Below, one piece after another: positions 29,466 through 41,523 of a DNA stretch of 64,000 nucleotides. The notes under the pieces were generated by a model. The model was not told the origin of the DNA and did not search any database. It was given only the letters and a program-made list of their open reading frames with translations. Both the position numbers and the translations under genes were made by a program. Every line of letters begins with the position of its first letter. Positions within the stretch are counted from its first letter, which is position 1. Source of the DNA: Corticium candelabrum. Taxonomy: Eukaryota; Porifera; Homoscleromorpha; Homosclerophorida; Plakinidae. The stretch lies in the NCBI RefSeq assembly GCF_963422355.1, contig NC_085106.1, forward strand, positions 4,009,247 to 4,073,246, written 5' to 3'.

Positions 29466-30867
29466 AGCAGTGTAGTCTCACGTAGCCATACCCCTTTCCG
29501 CCACGTCCTACTTCCGGGCGAAATGGGGTCTGGTGACAGCCTTTGATGTCACCGTGTAATGCGTAGCCTGAAATTGGCTATCTAAAGAGACCGAATTTGG
29601 TTTCTTAGGCCCTGTCCGCACTGGCAACTAAATCACGATCCAATCTCGATAAATCCAATCCACATCGCAAGGTGGTTTCGATCAGGATCAGGTTGAATCC
29701 AATTAGAAATTATGGGCGTTACCTCCACGTACACTACGCGTGTAGTAAAAAAACTAATGCTCCTCATTTGTTTTTGTTCTCGCTCACCTTACGTCGCTGC
29801 ATCAACACTTTACACAAGCAAAGAAGCTACATGTACACATCGGTCATCAGTCACGTGATATCCTATGTCAATTAGCTTCTCTTGTTTCATACAGAACAAC
29901 TCGAAGACTACGCATACGGCTAGAGTCGCAACTGAGACTGAATGCGAATACATTGGATGGATGAAAACGCACTCGATACTGTTTGCTGTTTTGACGTCTA
30001 GAGCGGCCGTGGACAGTCCAGACCCGCTGGATACGAGCGAGGGAATTCGCTAGGAAATCACAGCTATTTGGTCGCAAGTTGTCGTAGCATTCACGCATAA
30101 TCTGCCTCCAATTCACCGCTAGTTCTTTGCCAAATCACAGCAAACTCATACCAAACTCGGTGAGAATTTACGTAGAAGTTTTGTAGGTTTTTGTGAGCAA
30201 ATTCTCGTAGGAATCGCCTAGAACTCATGGAGAATTCGCGCACGCTTCATGGGAATGGACTGCATATTCACACCGAATTCGTGTGGGGTTCACGCGAATG
30301 GAGTGTGAATTCACACCGTATTTGACGTGAGTTCCTACCGTATTAGCAGTGTACTGATGGAGAACTGACGTACAAACAATCCGACCAGATTACTCGCAGG
30401 TTTCACTAAACGCATTTATTTCAATTAGAAATTGCTACTCATGCACATACACCATTTCAAAATGCTAAACGTTCTTTTTTGCTCTCTGATACCGGCACTT
30501 GTCACCTAAGGCTTTGTTCAGTTTCTGATGGACGCTCTTCAGCGTTTCCCCTGGCTGGAGAGGGAATGCAGTGACACAGTGACCTATAATTATAATCACA
30601 TATGTAAGCATACACGTACTGTCAGATTTCTAATGCCAGATATACAATCTCTAGCAAACCCAGAAATTCACCCAGCACACAAGACTTTCTCAAGTTTCCA
30701 AAAGTGCCAGTGAAGCTTACTTAATGCTGAGAATTGCCCACACAACTGATCTCTGCATTGGCATGAGCTTAGTGAAAGAAACTCAAAATACACAGTGTAT
30801 GCAAGTGCTAGTGTGATGGCTTGAAGGAATAGGAAATTAAGTTAATGATCTCTACACCAATGTTACG
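29466..30867. other. Intergenic, degraded repeats
   Basis: A run of loosely repeated GAATTC/AATTCAC-type words (30100-30360) suggests old repeat material. No gene recognised. Confidence 0.35.
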
Positions 30868-32351
30868 TCAGTCCCCTACTGTACCAGTTTCTGAAAAACC
30901 TCTATAGTATTGTCGGTCCCTTTCAAGTGTTGTTAGCCTCCTTTTCTGTGTAAAAACATTGAGATCTTCTATTATGTCTGTAGCAAGACAATTTGACACT
31001 GAACAATTCCACCATGCTCCAGGTTTCAACATCCAACAAACCAAGCACATAATAGTACGTCAGATTCGGATGCATTCTTCTTAACTAAAAACAGCCGTCA
31101 AACAATAAAAGTTCTACACAATTTTATACATCATGCAGTGTATTATCTAAAGCTTACACAGCAGGAAATTATGGATTTGCTATTTTGCAAATTATAACGT
31201 AGTGATGATACAGACAACTTACTTCTCAAAGCATCCATCTTTAGCTGATCCAGCTGCCTCTCATTAGCTCTGTTGCCAATACCGGACACAGCTTGTTCTT
31301 CTTTGGCAAAAAGAACATCAAGTAGTGCCCTTGCCAGCTCCACTCGAGAGGAAGATGCTTCAGCTGCCCTTAGACTTGTAAATAAAGAGGTTACGCCATA
31401 TCTCTCATCACCAACAAAGACTATATATACCAAGAGAGACACCAATAACCTTCCTAACAGTACATTACTTTATTAGTACTTGTAACCTGTAGAAGGCTGT
31501 CCTTGTCCTGCGGGTATGCCATCAGACAATGGGGTCAACTCATCCTGTTGCACAAAACGTTGCGGAGGGGGAGTGGAAGTACAAGAGGAGGCAGCAGTGG
31601 CAATAGGAATACTACAAGAAGAAACTGGCAGAGCAGCTGAATCAAGAACAAGGACAACAGGAGAAACAGCAGAAGATTCCAGCTATACACTCTAAAGTGT
31701 AATCTGTTAATGAATTATGTCTTCCTTTTCTAACTGCACGTGTACTTGCCTTTTTGGATTTGCAGGTGAAAAGCAAGTTTGAAACTTTCTGAATGGAGTC
31801 ATTTGAGATTGAAGAGGTTCTTTAATTTCTGTCATATCAGCAAGCAGAATGAGTACTGACGTCTCCAGTGCACTTAATTTTATCTGCAAGACACAACAGA
31901 CAATAGTACATTACGTAGAGAGATGTCTATGTATTTATATGTATATTTATCATATATAGTATACACGAACTGTCTTATTTGTACATGAGCAAACAAATGA
32001 GGCAGGTAACTAGCGAATTAATTTATCACATTAAGGTAGACAAAACAAGTCAACTATCTATTCCAAATAAGAAGATTGGATTGCAAGAGCTAGATAACCT
32101 GTACAAGAGAAATCACCTCAGGCAATTAATGATGCACTAACTCATTGAAACACTTAATTTATTTGTCATTCTAAGTCCAAGAGAAGTCACGTAAACTTCA
32201 AAACGTATTGTCACTCAAGTCGTAAATATGTCTGTGTAAATTATGGGAAATGACTTTCAGGTTTTGGGTGGCAGTCATGCAGACACTATGGACAAAGTCA
32301 TTTTAAATTTAGATATGTCTGAAACACTAACTTTTAAAAACAAGGCACAAG

Positions 32352-32401
<50 letters not shown>

Positions 32402-33663
32402 AATATATATATATAGTTAGTCGTTAAAATCTTACTGTAAACCACTCATGGTACTATTGGTTGGTAACAATGATCTAGCTCCTACCAATTAAGACTTGTA
32501 AGATTACCATGCATGCACTACATTATTCAGACTATAGTCAGTCACTTTTCAGAGACAAAATGATACCAGAAACATGCAATTTAAGGCCTCTTTTACAGTT
32601 TGTGCATATACACTACTAACTGCACTTCAATACAAAGATTCATATGTGGGCACACATGCATATATGCAGTACCTTGACATCCTCACATCCACTGCATTTA
32701 GCTTACGGTCTCTGAGCCATATTCCACTAAAATAAAAAGAGCTTTGCTATACTAGGCTGTATTACCATGTAATAACTTCATACCAGTAGTAGGACTCTTG
32801 AAGTTGAAAGGCTTCTTCCTAGTAATACTTGAGACGTCTCTCTGTTTGGCATCATCAAACATATATGATCAATACTTAATTGTGTAAAATAAGTAAAGTG
32901 ATGTCCCCACCCTTTCTGTGTCTGAGTCAGACTCCTCTCTACTGTCCTTGTAAACTGACTCTGGAAACTGCTATTCAAATAAAACACAACAGAGATCTTT
33001 TGTTATACACTCAGGCATGTGTACAGCATTCCAACATGCAATTAACGTACGTACCTCCACATCATCTAGAATTTGCTGACTCGAACACCTCGCCACAGTA
33101 TCTTTGAAGTTCTTTCTTATTTTTTTCTTCGACTGCACGTTGAACAATTAATCAAACCTCACGGGTACTGTAGTCCATCAAATTCTAGATATGTGATACA
33201 TACCTCGTAGTTCAACGATCTTTCGGCCTCTGACTTCAATGCTATACATGCAGGATCAAACTAAAGCAGCTGATCGAGGTTATTACAATCTGCAAGTTTA
33301 CTTTGTTCCCGTGTAATAGGTCTAACGGAGAGCACACGGCAAGAATAGGGCTTCTCGTTGGGAGAATAAATGCACCACACTCTGTCGTTGACCGACATCG
33401 AAGACATGTCCAATTGATTCCCAGCCTTGTCTGTGATCTTGTAAGGGTCAGTGATTCTTTCCTTCACCCCATCAATGTCGTAGAGAACAGTTACCTCATA
33501 CTGTTCCGCTATAAACATGCAAACAGACGTTGAGTGAGTCGATCGATCCTGCTAGAACGTGGACGGACGAACAGACAACCTGTGCGCATCACGTACCATC
33601 ATAATCGTACACGAAGTCAGAATCCGTCAAAGTTTTTTTCGAAGCACGTTTTCTGCCGGCCAT
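30868..33663 (-). CDS. BEN-domain protein, multi-exon
   Basis: The ATG at 33661-33663 starts MAGRKRASKKTLTDSDFVYDY (exon 33597-33663, phase 1). Next come 33302-33508 (VTVLYDIDGVKERITDPYK), about 33204-33247, about 33055-33132, about 32910-32974, about 31755-31883, a Ser/Pro-rich exon about 31490-31690, and the BEN exon 31223-31420. That exon carries ELARALLDVLFAKEEQAVSG and RQLDQLKMDAL, the core helices of BEN domains (DNA or protein binding in chromatin factors). A final exon near 30868-31040 (LKPGAWWNCSVSNCLATDII) is plausible. Exon ends in the middle are approximate and one donor may be GC. Likely nuclear; function unknown. The shared upstream region suggests a divergent promoter with the gene starting at 33956. 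Confidence 0.6.
32356..32415. repeat. (TA)n microsatellite in BEN gene intron
   Basis: TA tract with one AA interruption. Confidence 0.9.
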
Positions 33664-33955
33664 ATGGTTGAGCAAGCTGCAGATAGATACAGTACACAGT
33701 CGGAGATCGCGATCGAACTATAGCTTTCCAGCCGCATGGTCGGAACACCTCGCAGAAGACGTAATCTAATGAGGTCGGCAATACAGCCATTGGCTAAGAA
33801 TTAGCACATCCATGCGATATCGAATAGTTTCAGAGCCGTGAAAAGTACAACTATAGGGGCTGACCTGGCGGCAATCAACAACCATTTCTCACGTCGTATA
33901 TTTCATCAATGCGCATTGATCGGTCAGCTCCGACCTAAACCTACGTCTCCAAGAT
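33664..33955. promoter_or_regulatory. Putative bidirectional promoter between BEN gene and tnp2-like gene
   Basis: 292 bases separate two divergent ATGs. The interval is less AT-rich than its surroundings and contains palindromic GATCGCGATC. No TATA box seen on either side. Role inferred from head-to-head arrangement only. Confidence 0.35.
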
Positions 33956-35741
33956 ATGGCAGCTGAAGACTGGGTCGATGAACTATTCTTCGATGCAGAT
34001 GGTGAGGAATCGGACGTGGAGATCAACAAGAATTGTGGTCAACAAAGACGTCGGAAAAATTATAGGCACTTGGACTCACCACGTAAACTAAGACGGTGGT
34101 TTTCTCGAAAGAAATACAACAAGAAATCCAGAAGTCAACTTGACGATTTACTTGAAGGAATCTCAATTCATCATGTACAGATTATATAGGGCGTTGCTGT
34201 TCGTGTGACCATTGTAACTCCGCCTTTATTGTGTTGATTTCCTGTTGACCAACGTCACACTAAAGGCTTTGTTTTGCTTCGACAAAATGCGCATGAAAAC
34301 ATTCGACGATAACTGCTCTTTCGAATGAACCTATTCTCGGTTTTGTGCGCTGCAAGGATTTTGAGATATGCTAACCTGTGATTTATGGTGAGACGTCACC
34401 GCACCCACTTGTCCCTCATGACTTGTCTTTTACGTACAGTACGCCAAGACGACACTGTAGCCAATCAGAAATTCGCTTGGTATGGCACACATTCTGTTTG
34501 TTGTAGTGGGACAGCTGTCTAGAAGGAGAGCTGGTACTATGGCTAGGTTAGTTGCAAATTGCGTGTACGTCTTTTCCTTTTTTCTGTTCTTCTTTTGTTA
34601 TGCTCTCTCCAGAGGGAGCTGTACCTTTATTGAGTTGCTAAAGAAATATCTATTATGTCGTCATCGCTCTCTCGGTATAGGATAGGTGGGGTTCGTCTAA
34701 AGTCTGTACGACATGCAGAATTAATGTTGCTTGCTAACTTTTTAAGTAGATGCATAATTTTGTATCTGTTTACATTGGATACAGGATGAGAATGATGGCA
34801 ACATCAATCTGGTTGATCCAAAACCTAGTTGCTCATCGTCATTGTTGGATTTACACAAAGATAAATCAGAGAGTTTGTGCAAAGATACTCCTAGCCAAAG
34901 CAACGATAATTGTTCTGATAGTGTTGCTCATAATTCGAGAGATCAGTCAGATGATTCATTTCCAGTTCAAAGTAATGATGCCAGTGATAAATCAGACTTT
35001 TCAGAGACTGTGTATCTTTCATTTCTTTTTGACATGGATATTGAAGATGACATTTCTTGCAATGCACAAGGTCTACGTGAGAAATTGTTCTCTGGTTGCC
35101 CAATCTCATGTCAGACAAGCGTTATTTTGGTCATGTCACTGATATGTCATCACAAGCTGACAAATAGGGCTGCACAAGATCTAATACAGTTGTTGTTGTG
35201 TCATTTCCCGACTGACCACCACCAAAGTTTTCCCTCTTTGTATACTCTGAAAGCAAGGTTTGCAAGTCTTGTTGGGAAAACACCTAATGGATCAAGAAAA
35301 ATCAAATACTGCACCCAATGCCATTCTTTTTTGAGCAACGAAGATTTGTGCATAACTTGTACAAATGTTGAAAATACACCAGTTGGAGAATTTACTAAAT
35401 TGGACATTCAACAGCAAATTCAGCAACTCTTCAGAAGTATATAATTGCATCAATATTATATATTGCATTAATTATATTGCATTGATGGCATTGAATTCAG
35501 TGTAAGTCTCTCTTTCCATGTAGACAAAACATTTGTTTCGCATTTGAATGACAGATTTAAGATTGCTGCAACTGACCAAGTGTCAGATATCTGCTCGGGA
35601 AAAGGGTACCGGAAACACGTTGTCGCTGGTGGAGTTTTACAATCCACTTACAACATTTTACTAACACTTAATACAGATGGTGTTTCCATGTTTAAAAGCT
35701 CAGCAAAGTGCAGCTTATTGCAGTTGCAAGCAGCAATTTAA
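33956..35741 (+). pseudogene. tnp2/CACTA-like transposase-domain gene, truncated
   Basis: Open segments: 33956-34189 (Arg/Lys-rich start MAAEDWVDELFFDADGEESD), about 34780-35443 (acidic Ser/Asp stretch, then YCTQCHSFLSNEDLCITC, a Cys4 motif) and about 35520-35741 (GGVLQSTYNILLTLNTDGVS). The LNTDG(V/I)xxFKSS block and upstream Cys4 motif resemble uncharacterised metazoan proteins related to plant CACTA/tnp2 transposases, where the family goes on for several hundred residues. Here it stops just after FKSSA. Intron boundaries between the segments were not fixed. I regard it as a truncated mobile-element gene; an adopted host gene is less likely. Confidence 0.5.
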
Positions 35742-36043
35742 AGTCTTGGAGTTTTTATACAGATCAAGTCAGAAACAGACTGCACAATGACCATGCAAGA
35801 CACGATTGCGAATGGTTCCGTTTCTCAGCCAAAGTCTATTTATATAGTACTCAGATCCTGTCATAGGTTTCAGGCTAAACAACAATTCGCATTTTATGAG
35901 CATACATTAAAACGTACTGACAGTGGTAAACAACAACTAATTTCGTTCTAACTGCTGCAAATGCTCCAAGAATAAAATACCAAATGACGCAACTAAACTG
36001 AAAAACGCAGTGCTTAAGCTATAGTTTAGACAAAAGTGCTGCA

Positions 36044-36752
36044 CTAACGATAAGTAATGAGATAGAATGGAAATGCTTTGTCGTTATTGCAGGTGATGTA
36101 GGCACGGCTACTGCTTCTGACGCCTGTAACGGTATCGTATCTTACTGTGTGACTGCTGGAAGATCTTTTATCTGGTGGCATTCGCAGAGATTTATCGCCA
36201 AGGAGATTGATAGACTCTCCAGTTAGGACTTTAGCTAAAAACTTCTGCTTTCCCACAAAACTTCTGTAACAGAAACCGTCACAATAGCTTGCGTTCTTTG
36301 CAAAGTAGCAACCCCAACCCCATTTTCCAGCGCAAAATCTCATGTCAAAGCCTTCACTCAAGTAGATTTTTGCAGAATTTGTTGAGCTTGTTTCATAAAA
36401 CAATTTTTTTTCTTTGACACTGTCCTCGTTCTTTTCTCTCATGCGTTCCATGTGTTGACAATACTTACGCAACAACCAAACATTTTGAAATCGTTCAAGT
36501 TTGACAATTTGAACCTAAACATTTACCCAGAAAACATTACATGGGCCAACATTGGTGGCTACAGAGATAGCGTGCGAATGCCGTTACCTTGGGCATGCTT
36601 TCACGCATTCTGTTTAGAACACGTCTGTATTCTTCTTCTGCAGGATTGACCAATTTTAAATTAGGCTGGTTGGGATCAACAGGTAGCTCCCATTCAGGAG
36701 GTGGATTCCATTCAGGCTGCTTTGAGGACTGCTGGAGTTGAATAATTTTTTT
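36044..36752 (-). other. PARP catalytic exons of the macroPARP gene
   Basis: Exon 36588-36752 encodes a linker (NPAEEEYRRVLNRMRESMPK); exon 36044-36514 starts VQIVKLERFQNVWLLRKY and contains LFYETSSTNSAKIYLSEGF, GWGCYFAKNASYC and FPFYLITY, the three blocks of the PARP fold. The family's first catalytic residue, His in (F/Y)HGT, is Tyr here (LFYET). Human PARP13 has the same His-to-Tyr change and lacks NAD-dependent activity, so this domain is probably inactive. Confidence 0.75.
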
Positions 36753-36780
36753 CTACAAATCATTTAACACGTTTATAAAT

Positions 36781-36875
36781 TGTAACACCTGTTTAACGAG
36801 AAGACACAGTCTGACTTTTGGGTTACCAAATAAAGGAATTTTGGGTAGGGTTAATTAATTACTGGGGTAGGATTG

Positions 36876-36933
<58 letters not shown>

Positions 36934-37134
36934 GCCGGTTGTGTAGAGTGAATTAGTGTGTGTGATTTGGAAGTTGTGGTGACTAAGCACGTAAGGTGAG
37001 TGTGTATCATCGACCCAGATCGTCGTCGAACGTCGTAGCGCGGCACGTATTCGCATATCAGGCGGGAAAGGAAAAGCGAAAGGAACGTGTGCCGTAAACG
37101 TTGCAGCAATTTGAGAAGTGAGACGAGGGTCACA
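36781..37134 (+). repeat. 5' LTR of the Gypsy element
   Basis: Begins TGTAACACCTG and ends near GGGTCACA. Contains a TA microsatellite (36877-36932). Matches the 3' LTR through GCATATC; the 3' LTR lacks about 60 bases that follow here and has a shorter TA tract. Confidence 0.8.
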
Positions 37135-37179
37135 AGTAGAAGAGTGTGGAAGATGAGTGTGTAAACTCAAGTACATAGA

Positions 37180-38510
37180 ATGGAGCGATTAATTGAAATG
37201 GGAGAGAGAATGGGCCTGAGTGGCGAAGCGCTGCAAGCATTCGTGACAGAGCAGCAATCAATTGAAAGAGAAGAGAGATAGAGAGAAAGAGACTTGAAGA
37301 GGTTACAGTTAGAAGCCGACGCGAGAGAAGCGGATCGTCAGCAGGAGTTGGAGATGAAGAAAGTAAAAAAGGAATCGGCCGCAGAAGTGGAGATAACCAG
37401 CGAGCCAGGAGTTGGTAGTGATAAAAGACCAAGCAAGTTTCCTAAATTACCGTCTTTTGACGAAAGTAGTGATGAAATAGATAGCTACTTGCAACGTTTT
37501 GAGAGGTTTGCAAAGAGCAACGGTTGGCCCGACTCTGAATGGGCAACAGCTTCAAGTGCGTTGCTCACTGGTAAGGCTTTAGACGTGTATTCTAGAATGC
37601 CGGACGACGCTGCTCTCAACTTCGTTTTACTGAAGGAAGCCTTAATCAAGCGCTATGACGTAACGACGGACGGATAGCGCAACAAATTTAGGAAGTGTCG
37701 CCTGAAGCTGTACGAGAACCCGGAGCAGTTTATTACTCGGTTGAATACGTATCTTGACAAATGGATCTTGTTGTCTCATACTGCAGACACATCGAACGGC
37801 ATCAAGGACCTGTTCATAAGAGAACAATTTATCAACGCATGTCCAAGAGATTTAGCAGTGCATCTTCGTGAGAGAGATATCCAATCTTATGGAGTTAGCG
37901 CAGGTAGCGAAGAGATTTTTGACAGCCCATAACCGCAAGTTCTACTCTGTCCTGACGACACATCAATCAAAAGCCCTCTCTGGCTTCAGGGGAAGCCAAC
38001 TGTGCTCAACCTAAGGAGTCATCGCCGGATAATTCAAGCGTTCAGTGCTACCTTTGCAAGAAATTCGGTCACAAAGCGTCGGAATGCAATTTTAGACCTA
38101 GAAGAGTGTGTTACATATGCAGCAAACTGGGGCATGAGACAAGAGACGGCTGGTCTCATCAGCGTGGGACCGCCGGTGATGCGAAGTCAAAGCAGAAAGC
38201 GGTGACGGCCATAAGGAAGCTTCAGCATAAACAGGGAATTCAGCAAGAGGTTCGAACGAGAGGGTCAGAAGATGTAAGCGCCAAGTGTTCTTTATCAAGG
38301 GTTCAGTCGCAGTTTGCTCCTGTCCCTGACCTATTCCATTATTATCCTAGGAGATACTTAGTGTTGGATTCAGGAGAGAGAGTTCCTTTCGTCAGCAGCG
38401 CCGGAATACGGAAGCGGACTAATCGTGCGGAGATGCCCATTGTTGAAGGAAGGGTGGGTACACCAAGGTCGAGACGCTGCGAGACACTGGATGCAGTGGA
38501 GTGATCATCA
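37180..38510 (+). pseudogene. gag region of the Gypsy element
   Basis: The capsid part contains KFPKLPSFDESSDEIDSYLQ, FERFAKSNGW and WATASSALLTGKALDVYSRM, which resembles the SCAN/Gmr1 gag fold. A CCHC knuckle near 38052 (CYLCKKFGHKASEC) is intact; a second one has lost its last Cys. In-frame stops occur near 37279 and 37675, and further frame changes follow. Confidence 0.7.
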
Positions 38511-40130
38511 AGTAGCAATTTGGTAAGAGAAGATCAGTACACGAGAGAATACGGCTTTATCCAATTGGTCGATAACACTGTCAGGAGAGTGCCGATAGCT
38601 CGTGTTGAAATTGACACTCCCTACTTGTCGGGTACAGTAGAGGCTTTGTGTTTACAAACCCCAATATGTGATGTAATTATAGGCAACGTCCCAGGGGCGA
38701 GAAGAGCAGAAGATCCAGATGCCAATCATCATTTGGCTGAAGTGGCGACCAGAGCTCAGGCGAGGTTGGGAAGAGACACTGTCCCATTGCGAGTTCCAGA
38801 AGCGAGGCAGTCGGTTGCGATAGACAGGGAGCTTTTGATGCAATTGCAAAGGGGTGATGACACGATCAAGAAGTACAGGCAATTTACAGAGCCCAAGACC
38901 AAGGAACAACTAGTTGTGACTTATGAAGTGAAGAATGACATCCTTATCGATCATACGCTCATCCTAGATTCAATGGTGGAGTGCCAGTAAAGCAAGTGGT
39001 CGTTCCTAGACCGCTCCGTCGCAAAGTTATGGAATTGGCTCACGATTTTATCTTGAGTGGCCATTTAGGATCAAAGAAAACTGCTGACAAAGACTTCAGC
39101 AACGTCTATTGGCCTGGAGTGAGAAAAGACGTGTCACAATTTTGCAAGTCATGCGAAGTTTGTCAGCGTACGGACTAAAAAGGAGATTGTGCCACAGTAC
39201 CGTTGCAGAGTACTCCTTTGATATATGTTCCTTTCAAAAGAGTTACAGTAGACATAGTAGGACCGACCTTCCCTCCTAGTAATGCTGGACACCGGTACAT
39301 CTTGACGTTCATTGACTATGCTACCAGATACCCAGAAGCCATCCCATTTAAGACTATTAGTACCGAATCGTTGGCTGAGGCTCTTGTTGGCATCTATAGC
39401 CGAGTGGGAGTGCCAGAGAAAGTGCTAAGTGACCTAGGCACCCAATTTATTTCTGATTACATGAAACAAGTCTTTTGATTGTTGAGTATACGCCAACTCA
39501 CCACCACACCATACCACCCAATGTGCAATGGTCTGGTGGAGAAGTTTAATGACACACTGAAGACGATGTTAAGACGCTTGTGTACGGAGAAGCCTAGGCA
39601 GTGGAACCGGTATATAGACGCACTCTTATTTGCGTATCGAGAAGAACCTCACGAGTCTACAGAGTTTTCGCCCATTGAACTGATTTATTGAGGAACAGTG
39701 CGGGGTCCTATGCATATTCTTCGCCACCTATGGACACAAGAAGGAGATGATGTGGACATGCGGACGAGCTACCAATACGTTACCGAGCTAAGAGAAAGAC
39801 TCGATGACACGTTACGGATAGCTCGCGAGGAGTTACAGAAGGCCCAGCGACACCAGAAAAGGTATTACGATCTGAAAGCTAGACATCGCGAACTGTCGGT
39901 GGGTGACAGAGCCTTTGTTCTTCTAGCTATGGACACGAACAAACTATTAATGAAATGGAAGGGGCCCTATGTAGTGAACGAGAGAGTCGGATTGAATGAC
40001 TACAGAATTTACGTCGACGGCAAAACCAAGGTGTATCACATCAATCTTCTGAAGAGATTCCACGAACGGGAGAAGGAAGCATTTTGTTCCAAGGAAGAAA
40101 ACAAGGGAGGACCGGTGTTAAACACTGTTT
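38340..40130 (+). pseudogene. Protease-integrase region of the Gypsy element
   Basis: A protease-like DTG block lies near 38485, split by a frame change. Integrase follows: a zinc-binding end (HLGSKKTADKDFSNVYWPGV, then CKSCEVCQRTD) at about 39055-39175, then core motifs VDIVGP and FIDYATRYPEAIP, DLGTQF and a VEKFN segment, ending with a chromodomain-like/GPY region (KWKGPYVVN). Four in-frame stops interrupt it. Confidence 0.75.
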
Positions 40131-40149
40131 GTTCCGCCGTCGTTGAAGC

Positions 40150-40734
40150 AACGGAAAGGGTGACGGGAGAAGCAGTGACTAACGATGAGTTGCTTGACTT
40201 GTGCACTTGCTTGGCTACTGAGACCTTTGATGACGTTAAATATGGGAGCGAGTTAAGTTCCGAGCAGGTGTCGGAAGCAGCGAGACTGGTAAAGGAATTT
40301 GAGTGCGTGTTTACAGATCTTCCTGGAACAACGAATTTGACGGAACATCGCATACGGATGACGGCTGATATACCAGTGCACTGTAAACCATACGTCGTCC
40401 CCTCTGGTGTACGCAAGTCTTTGCAAGAGGATATCCAAAGGATGATAGACATGAACGTCATACGCCCGTCGGAGTCGCCGTACTCATCGCCTGTTGTCGT
40501 GGTTCGCAAACGTAATGGATCACCAAACCGCTGCAATACCTAAACAGGGCAAAGTACATAAACGACCGTATCATGCGCTGGGCCCTGTATTTGCAAGGAT
40601 TCAACAGAAAGATCAAAACTATTAAGGGACGAGAAAACAATGCAGCTGACTTTTTGAGCCGTTCGATTGACAACGTTGATAATGAAGATGGAGCAGAAAC
40701 TTGTGAAGTTTCGACTCGAGAGGGTGTGGTGTAA
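40150..40734 (+). pseudogene. RT start and RNase H end of the Gypsy element
   Basis: An N-terminal RT segment (MIDMNVIRPSESPYSSPVV) appears after integrase, then, across a deletion near 40535, the RNase H end (YLQGFNRKIKTIKGRENNAA). The catalytic YxDD region of RT is absent. Confidence 0.75.
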
Positions 40735-40989
40735 CACGTGTCTAACGAGAAGACACAGTCTGACTTTTGGGTTACCAAATAAGGAAATTTTGTGTAGAGT
40801 TAACTAATGACTGGGGTAAAATTGCTGTATATATATATATATACGCCGGTTGTGTAGAGTGAATTAGTGTGTGTGATTTAGAAGTTGTGGTGAATAAGCA
40901 TGTAAGATGTGTGTGTATCATCGACCCAGATCGTCGTCGAACGTCGTAGCGTGGCACGTATTCGCATATCCTTTGAGAAGACCGTTACA
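40730..40989 (+). repeat. 3' LTR of the Gypsy element
   Basis: Begins TGTAACACGTG after a purine-rich stretch (GAGAGGGTGTGG, probable polypurine tract) and ends GACCGTTACA, followed by TAAAT. Several substitutions relative to the 5' LTR show that insertion is not recent. Confidence 0.8.
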
Positions 40990-41523
40990 TAAATTAATTA
41001 AAGGGGAACTCCCACGAAATTACAAGTAACGTTCTCATGATAGTACTAAGTGCCCTGACTCTATTGGTACCTTTCTTTCTTAATACAACTCTTTCTGAAC
41101 GGAGAAATTGAGCTTCGAACATGGGGGCGTAACCTTATGGCAGTCGCCATTTTGAAATGATGACGTAGCAATATCTTACTCGCGTATGTTGCTCTGTGTA
41201 GCGAGGATATATCGAGGGTCAGTCAGAATTTGAAAGGATGTAGCATCTAATAACACAGTATCTTGGATGCTCACTAAGAACGTCCTTGGGTGTGAGCCGT
41301 CTACGATGCGTGGTAATGTCATTTACTATTACCTCAGGCCATACACGTACAAGGTTGACTAGGCGGAACAAATGCCGTGACTGAAAACGACCTGATACGG
41401 TCACACTGACTGAATAGGGCATGTTGTAATGTGCGAGTAGAGACTATAATTTCACTACGTAGAAGTAATATTGCAGCTAGTCTACTGCCGTTGACTTGTG
41501 AGTTGTCCATTACATTACAAAGA

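Larger units (their letters stand above)
36781..40989 (+). mobile_element. Ty3/Gypsy LTR retrotransposon, Gmr1-like order, degraded
   Basis: Bounded by related LTRs (36781-37134 and 40730-40989) and a 5-bp target duplication TAAAT (36776-36780 and 40990-40994). Internal plus-strand order: gag with SCAN-like capsid region and zinc knuckles, protease, integrase, then an RT start and an RNase H end. Integrase lies upstream of RT, the order known for Gmr1-type elements, and SCAN-like gag also fits that group. Several in-frame stops interrupt gag and pol, and most of RT is deleted, so it is not autonomous. It sits in the large intron of the macroPARP gene, opposite strand. Confidence 0.85.
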
